Assembly: GCA_019637675.1 (NCBI GenBank)
Contig: JAHBVE010000002.1
Span: 544,156 to 608,155 of the forward strand
Length of the DNA: 64,000 nucleotides
Source: Anaerolineales bacterium
GTDB taxonomy: Bacteria > Chloroflexota > Anaerolineae > Anaerolineales > UBA11579
Reading direction: 5' to 3'
Numbering within the stretch: position 1 is the stretch's first letter; every line of letters starts with the position of its first letter. The notes under the pieces are model-generated. The model was not told where the DNA came from, did no database searches, and worked only from the letters and a program-made list of their open reading frames with translations. A program made the translations under genes and the position numbers. Shown here one piece after another: positions 59,733-64,000 of this stretch.

Positions 59733-59818
59733 TTTACAGCTCCGGGCTTGTTACCGATTTCACAACAAGCCCTGATTGTACCTGCGCGCTCAGGGTTTGT
59801 AAAGCCCGCTGCAGAATA

Positions 59819-61051
59819 CTAGGCCGCGCCCGCTTTAGCCGGCTGGCGCTTGCTGCGTGAGAGCAGCAGCGAAAGCAGGACAGACAGCAATAGGCAGACC
59901 GAAACAACCCAGCCAATGGTGCTGAACATAGCGAACACGCCAACCTCATCGATCAGCCAGCCGCACAAGTAATAACCCAACGCGGTGCCGATACCCATGA
60001 ACATGGCCGAGAACAAGCCCTGCGCAGTCGAGCTGAGGCCGCGCGGCGCCATCTCAGCCACGAACTTGATGCCAGCCACCCACATCAACGGATAGGTCAA
60101 ACCGTGCATGAGCTGGATCAGCAAAGCCTGGTCAGGCGTTGCGGTGTTGGAGTAAATGAAGCAGCGCACGGCCATAGCCAACATGGAAAGGTACAGCGCG
60201 CCGCGGCTGCCCAGGCTGCGCAAGAACCAATGCGAAGCCGCCATGATCGGCGTCTCAGAGATCGTCGAGATGGTGATGGCGATGCCCACCAGCGCCACAC
60301 CCGAGACGGCGAAGGGCAGCCAGTTGCTGACGCCGGGCAGCGCCTGGATCAGCAGGGGCAAATAGTCGTGCGCGGTGGAGCCGATACCGGCCACCAGCAC
60401 TGTGCCCAGGAACAGCAGCCACTGCGGCTCACGCAGCAAGCGCCCCACCTGGGCGAAGTAGGTGCCGCGTTCGGGGTTCTCTTCGAACTCCAACGAGCGC
60501 AGCAGGAACAAGTTGACGCTCATCAGCCCGCAGAAGATCCAGAACATGGAAGCCAACCCCAGCCGGTCGAGCGCAAAACCCGCCAGTGCGCTGACAATGC
60601 CCCAGGCCACCGTGCCCCACAGGCGCACGCTGCCATAGCGGTCACGGTTGCTGCCCATCATATGAATGGTGGCGCTATCGAGCAGTGGCAGGGTGTGCGA
60701 GCTGAGCATCGCCATCAGGATCTGCACGCCGAGGATGAGCGAGAACGAGCGCAGGAAGGGGAAGATGGCGTTGAGCACCACCGCCGCGCCCACCGAGAGG
60801 TACAGCACAAGACGATGGCGATTGGTGGCATCGGCATAGCCGGCCCAGAACGGCTTGGCCGCCAAACCGATCAGCGGCCCGATGCCGGTCAAAATGCCGA
60901 TCTGCGCGCCACTAAAACCCAGCGACTGCAGATACAGCACAAAAAAGGGCGTGATGCAGGCCCAGGCTGCAAAGATAAAGAAATAGCTCAGCGAAAGGCG
61001 AGCATACCCGGTCTTGGCTTCCGGCGCGGGGAGCGGGGCAGGTTTTAGCAT
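59819..61051 (-). CDS. MFS transporter (LacY/HcaT-like, MFS_1_like)
   Basis: 410 residues with 12 membrane segments. SYFFIFAAWACITPFFVLYL, FAGIQ-like FSGAQIGILTGIGPLIGLAA and AKPFWAGYADATNRHRLVL form the first half. RYGSVRLWGTVAWGIVSALA is the typical MFS_1_like motif of the HcaT/nucleoside-lactose symporter set, and LMHGLTYPLMWVAGIKFVAE is the late counterpart. ATG at 61049-61051 is preferred to a TTG at 61066. Substrate unknown; sugars or aromatic acids are known for relatives. Confidence 0.9.
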   Translation of the reverse strand: MLKPAPLPAPEAKTGYARLSLSYFFIFAAWACITPFFVLYLQSLGFSGAQIGILTGIGPLIGLAAKPFWAGYADATNRHRLVLYLSVGAAVVLNAIFPFLRSFSLILGVQILMAMLSSHTLPLLDSATIHMMGSNRDRYGSVRLWGTVAWGIVSALAGFALDRLGLASMFWIFCGLMSVNLFLLRSLEFEENPERGTYFAQVGRLLREPQWLLFLGTVLVAGIGSTAHDYLPLLIQALPGVSNWLPFAVSGVALVGIAITISTISETPIMAASHWFLRSLGSRGALYLSMLAMAVRCFIYSNTATPDQALLIQLMHGLTYPLMWVAGIKFVAEMAPRGLSSTAQGLFSAMFMGIGTALGYYLCGWLIDEVGVFAMFSTIGWVVSVCLLLSVLLSLLLSRSKRQPAKAGAA

Positions 61052-61102
61052 GTGTGTATCAACCAAGCATATTAACCCCCAGCTTGGCGTTGGTTTCGTT
61101 TT

Positions 61103-62125
61103 TTAGCTGACCACTACTTGAGTGCCGCGGCCGTTGGCCTGGCGTTGGTCAGGCTCACTCACCGGCGTGACCCAGCGGTACAGCCAGGCGGCGTGCTCCG
61201 GGCGCATGTTGATGCAGCCCTTGCTCATGGGCGCGCCGAAGTTGTTGTGCCAGTACGCGCCGTGGATAGCGTAGCCGCCCTCGGCAAAGAAGCACGCCCA
61301 CGGCACGCCCGGTAGGTAACGGTCGCCCAGCGTATCGGTGAGGCGGTTGTCGCCCATGTATTGGCTCGGCATCTTGGCATACAAGTTGAAGGTGCCCGTG
61401 GGTGTCTGCGTCGGCAGGCCGGTGGCGCTGGTATTGCGCACGCCAGAGGAGATCGGCACGCGCAGCTTGACCGCGCCGTTCTCGTAGGCGGTCAGCTGCT
61501 GGGCCAGCAGCGAGATCTCGACTCGTTTCTGGCCGGCCGGCACCTCCGGGCTGATCGGGGCAAGGTCCTGGGCCGGAATGGGCTGCAGGTGCTCGGCCTT
61601 GGCGTAGTACTGCACATTGGTCCACGATTCGGTGATCTGGTACCACGGCGCGCCGTCCGGCCCATCCACTTTGGCAGTGACCCAGTGCATGCTGTCAAAG
61701 TACAGCAGGAACTGGGATTGCACCTGCCAGCCGCCCTGCCGCGAATAGGTATACGGCTGGCTGATCGGCACGGAGATGCGGCACAACATGCCATCGGCCG
61801 GCACGGTGTTCACGGGAGTATTGTTGATCTCTTTCACAATTTGCACAAAGCTGCTGTGCACATAGCCGCCGGCGATCTTGAACCAGTTCGGGTTATAGGC
61901 CGGCCCAGTCAGCGGTTGCAGGGCATATTCGATCTGCACCAGCTCATCGCGGAACAGCGTGCGCAGCGAGCTGAGGTTGATGCGCGGCTGGGGGAACACG
62001 CTCGAGTCATAGGTGACGCGGCCCAGTAGGCCGGCACTCTGCGCGGCGGCAGGCAGCCGCCCGGCGGCCAACGCGGCCAGCGAGAGCCCGCTGAGCTTCA
62101 AGAATTCGCGGCGTGTCAGACTCAT
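61103..62125 (-). CDS. Tat-exported L,D-transpeptidase (YkuD domain)
   Basis: 340 residues. Twin-arginine signal TRREFLKLSGLSLAALAAG with later cleavage, so it is exported folded, consistent with tatA nearby. The middle region holds SH3-like beta sequence. The YkuD domain runs from RVEISLLAQQLTAYENG through PTGTFNLYAKMP, YAIHGAYWHNNFGAPMSKGC (Cys304) to INMRPEHAAWLYRW. It would cross-link peptidoglycan in the 3-3 fashion or anchor proteins. TAGAAT lies six bases before the ATG. Divergent from comM. Confidence 0.94.
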   Translation of the reverse strand: MSLTRREFLKLSGLSLAALAAGRLPAAAQSAGLLGRVTYDSSVFPQPRINLSSLRTLFRDELVQIEYALQPLTGPAYNPNWFKIAGGYVHSSFVQIVKEINNTPVNTVPADGMLCRISVPISQPYTYSRQGGWQVQSQFLLYFDSMHWVTAKVDGPDGAPWYQITESWTNVQYYAKAEHLQPIPAQDLAPISPEVPAGQKRVEISLLAQQLTAYENGAVKLRVPISSGVRNTSATGLPTQTPTGTFNLYAKMPSQYMGDNRLTDTLGDRYLPGVPWACFFAEGGYAIHGAYWHNNFGAPMSKGCINMRPEHAAWLYRWVTPVSEPDQRQANGRGTQVVVS

Positions 62126-62131
62126 AGAGTT

Positions 62132-62137
62132 ATTCTA
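62132..62137 (-). promoter_or_regulatory. -10 box TAGAAT for leaderless L,D-transpeptidase gene
   Basis: TAGAAT on the minus strand, six bases before the ATG at 62125. Confidence 0.55.
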
Positions 62138-62151
62138 TCCAGCAACAAGCG

Positions 62152-62225
62152 ATCTATTAGTCCATTAATCGATCAATCACAGTTTTCGATCGCCGATCAA
62201 TGGATTGACCGATTAATAGATTAGA
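62152..62225. repeat. Inverted arrays of phased octamers between divergent genes
   Basis: The right array reads CGATCAAT, GGATTGAC, CGATTAAT, AGATTAGA in 8-base phase from 62194. The left array (TCTATTAG, TCCATTAA, TCGATCAA) is its reverse complement in style. A 15-base pair of arms at 62164-62178 and 62203-62217 is inverted with one mismatch. It fills the gap between the two promoters. Confidence 0.7.
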
Positions 62226-62227
62226 CT
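62222..62227 (+). promoter_or_regulatory. -10 box TAGACT for leaderless comM
   Basis: TAGACT ends six bases before the ATG at 62234. Confidence 0.5.
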
Positions 62228-62233
62228 TCCGCC

Positions 62234-63757
62234 ATGCTAGCCAGGGTCTACTCCTGCGCTGTGGTGGGTTTGGACGGCGTAGTAGTAGAAGTAGAGGTGG
62301 ACACACATCCTGGGCTCCCCAAAGTGGTCGTGGTGGGCTTGCCCGACGCGGCTGTGCAGGAAAGCCGTGAGCGGGTTGCCTCGGCCATCAAGAATTCCGG
62401 CTTCGAATTCCCTCGCAATCACATCACCATCAACCTGGCCCCGGCCAGCGTGCGCAAGGCCGGCCCGGTATACGACTTGCCGATCGCGCTCGGCATCCTG
62501 GCCGCCAGCGGCCAGATCCCGGCCCAACGGCTCGAAGGCTCGCTCACCCTGGGCGAGCTCTCGCTGGACGGCGCGGTGCGGCATGTGCGCGGCGTGCTGC
62601 CGATGGCCGCCCTGGCGCGCCGCCAGGGCATCCGCAAGCTGTATGTGCCCGCCGTGGATGCGGCTGAGGCGGCCTTGGTGCCCGACCTCGAGATCTTCCC
62701 CATCCGTAGCCTGCGCGAGCTGGCCGACCACATCACCAACCAGCAAGCCATCGCGCCCTTCGAGCCCACTGCCCCAACTGATGAGTTGGCAGCCCCGCCC
62801 AGCTATACCGACCTGAGCGAGGTCAAGGGCCAGGAGCAGGTCAAGCGCGCCTTGGAAGTGGCCGCGGCTGGCGGCCACAATATGCTGATGACCGGCGCTC
62901 CCGGGGCTGGCAAGACCCTGATGGCGCGCGCCCTGCCCGGCATCCTGCCCGAGCTCAATCTCGACGAAGCGCTGGATGTAACCCGCATCTACTCGGTCTC
63001 CGACAAGCTCAGCGAGAACAGTCCGCTGATCCGCACCCGCCCGTTCCGCGCCCCGCACCACACCATCTCGCACGCCGGCCTGGTGGGCGGCGGCAGCTGG
63101 CCGCAGCCCGGCGAGATCTCGCTGGCCCACCGCGGCGTGCTCTTCCTCGACGAGCTGGTCGAGTTCGCTCCGCGCGTGCTGGAGGTGCTGCGCCAGCCGA
63201 TCGAAGACAAGGTAGTGACCATAAGCCGCGCCCAGGGCGCCCTCACCTTCCCGGCCAACTTTCAACTCATCGGCGCCATGAACCCCTGCCCCTGCGGCTA
63301 CTACGGCGACCCCCTGCGCGCCTGCACCTGCGCGCCCGGCAACGTGACCCGCTACCAAAAGCGGCTCTCCGGCCCGCTGCTCGACCGCATTGACATCCAT
63401 GTGGAAGTGCCGCGCGTCGACTACGAGAAGCTAAGCGATGAGCGCCTGGGCGAACCCTCCGCCGCCGTACGAGCCCGGGTGGAAGCGGCCCGCCAACTGC
63501 AGCGCCAGCGCTTCGCCGGCCTGACCGCCCACACCAACGCCGATATGGGCGTGGCCGAGGTGCGCCGCTTCTGCGAGCTGGATGCCGAGGGCCGCACGCT
63601 GGTGCGGGCCGCCATGGCGCAGATGCAACTGACCGCCCGCGCCTATCATCGCGTGCTCAAGCTGGCTCGCACCATCGCCGACCTGGCAGGCGCCGAACGC
63701 GTAGCGCCTCAGCATTTGGCTGAGGCGCTACAGTACCGGGCACGGCTGGCCATCTAA
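62234..63757 (+). CDS. comM: YifB/ComM family AAA ATPase (Mg-chelatase-like)
   Basis: 507 residues. An N-terminal Lon-like fold (VDTHPGLPKVVVVGLPDAAV, INLAPASVRKAGP) is followed by an AAA ATPase with Walker A MTGAPGAGKTLMARALPG, Walker B GVLFLDELVEF, and the zinc-like AMNPCPCGYYGDPLRACTC. The C-terminal helical part is AMAQMQLTARAYHRVLKLAR. ComM is a branch-migration helicase used in natural transformation; many non-competent bacteria keep it. TAGACT lies six bases before the ATG. Confidence 0.96.
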   Translation: MLARVYSCAVVGLDGVVVEVEVDTHPGLPKVVVVGLPDAAVQESRERVASAIKNSGFEFPRNHITINLAPASVRKAGPVYDLPIALGILAASGQIPAQRLEGSLTLGELSLDGAVRHVRGVLPMAALARRQGIRKLYVPAVDAAEAALVPDLEIFPIRSLRELADHITNQQAIAPFEPTAPTDELAAPPSYTDLSEVKGQEQVKRALEVAAAGGHNMLMTGAPGAGKTLMARALPGILPELNLDEALDVTRIYSVSDKLSENSPLIRTRPFRAPHHTISHAGLVGGGSWPQPGEISLAHRGVLFLDELVEFAPRVLEVLRQPIEDKVVTISRAQGALTFPANFQLIGAMNPCPCGYYGDPLRACTCAPGNVTRYQKRLSGPLLDRIDIHVEVPRVDYEKLSDERLGEPSAAVRARVEAARQLQRQRFAGLTAHTNADMGVAEVRRFCELDAEGRTLVRAAMAQMQLTARAYHRVLKLARTIADLAGAERVAPQHLAEALQYRARLAI

Positions 63758-63760
63758 AAG

Positions 63761-64000
63761 CTACTTTGAGCGTATGGATTTCTCTATTACAGAAATCGAT
63801 GAGTTGTCCATCTTTATTGACAATAGCAACCCCATAGACTTACCCTCAGTAGTGGCCCGGTTGTATCTATTGAGCTGTTGCAGACAAGTTTGCAACGCCA
63901 TTAATAACTTTAACCCCTCTTCATATTCTATTTCTAAGTTCAAGGACTTTGTTCCCGTTGAAGCTAAATCTGGACTTGTTTTCTTGAATACAGCTCCCCC
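63761..64000 (-). CDS. Partial hypothetical protein (5' end beyond window)
   Basis: 79 residues visible and open to base 64000, so the true start is beyond the window; the TTG at 63943 is not needed. The part seen reads SLNLEIEYEEGLKLLMALQT, CLQQLNRYNRATTEGKSM and MDNSSISVIEKSIRSK. No recognised motif. It is richer in A+T than comM, which it meets tail to tail with a 3-base gap. Possibly of foreign origin, but too little is visible. Confidence 0.5.
   Translation of the reverse strand, partial: GGAVFKKTSPDLASTGTKSLNLEIEYEEGLKLLMALQTCLQQLNRYNRATTEGKSMGLLLSIKMDNSSISVIEKSIRSK

Overview
The window looks like chromosomal DNA of a GC-rich Chloroflexota bacterium, probably Anaerolineae-like. The placement is inferred, not tested by phylogeny. 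It rests on a very long SecA without the C-terminal zinc tail, a mevalonate-pathway decarboxylase of the IKYWGN type, an NBR1-Ig-like lipoprotein, DUF4173 and stand-alone NB-ARC/TPR proteins, many family-5 and family-3 ABC binding proteins, and many genes whose -10 box sits 6-9 bases before the start codon (apparently leaderless mRNAs). Most of the window is ordinary housekeeping DNA. One low-GC insert lies beside a tRNA-Lys gene.

Layout. 1-12.6 kb: the 5' end of a replicative dnaE, secA, small accessory enzymes, a 350-base repeat-filled gap, then mutM, GNAT-prs, the methylmalonyl-CoA mutase B12 subunit with meaB, rpmB-hyp-rpsR, and a MoaB/MogA protein. 12.6-15.8 kb: a GH1 glycosidase and an aldehyde dehydrogenase-like protein, separated by phased heptamer repeats. 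15.8-19.1 kb: the low-GC insert, holding an NBR1-Ig lipoprotein, an ECF sigma factor and a putative membrane anti-sigma. It is flanked by the tRNA-Lys(CTT) gene and a decayed direct copy of that gene's 3' half. 19.2-22.3 kb: a FIST sensor and a PAS-GGDEF-EAL protein. 22.4-25.5 kb: error-prone polymerase dnaE2 under a LexA-like box. 25.5-30 kb: an ECF sigma/ZAS anti-sigma pair and membrane proteins. 30-36 kb: excision repair (uvrC, uvrB) with a receiver domain, a glycosyltransferase and a Cys-tRNA(Pro) deacylase. 36-45 kb: secG, a binding protein, a lytic transglycosylase, radC, acylphosphatase, a metallopeptidase, a HEAT protein and rseP. 45-56.5 kb: mevalonate decarboxylase with gamma-glutamyltranspeptidase, a five-gene oligopeptide ABC operon, a three-gene polar amino-acid ABC operon and tatA. 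56.5-64 kb: a split HTH-NB-ARC/TPR gene pair, an S1 protein, an MFS transporter, an L,D-transpeptidase, comM and a partial low-GC gene.

The most striking item is the binding protein of the oligopeptide operon (51818-53482). Its canonical N-terminal segment sits at its C-terminus, as in a circular permutation, whereas a second family-5 binding protein at 36330-38054 has the normal order. The leader of the permuted gene also carries a plausible terminator/antiterminator switch. Other items worth following are the tRNA-Lys island, the LexA-like sites at dnaE2 and uvrB, the split NB-ARC/TPR pair, the expanded SecA and the widespread leaderless architecture.

Gene calls rest on motifs read by eye. 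No database search, structure prediction or composition statistics were run.
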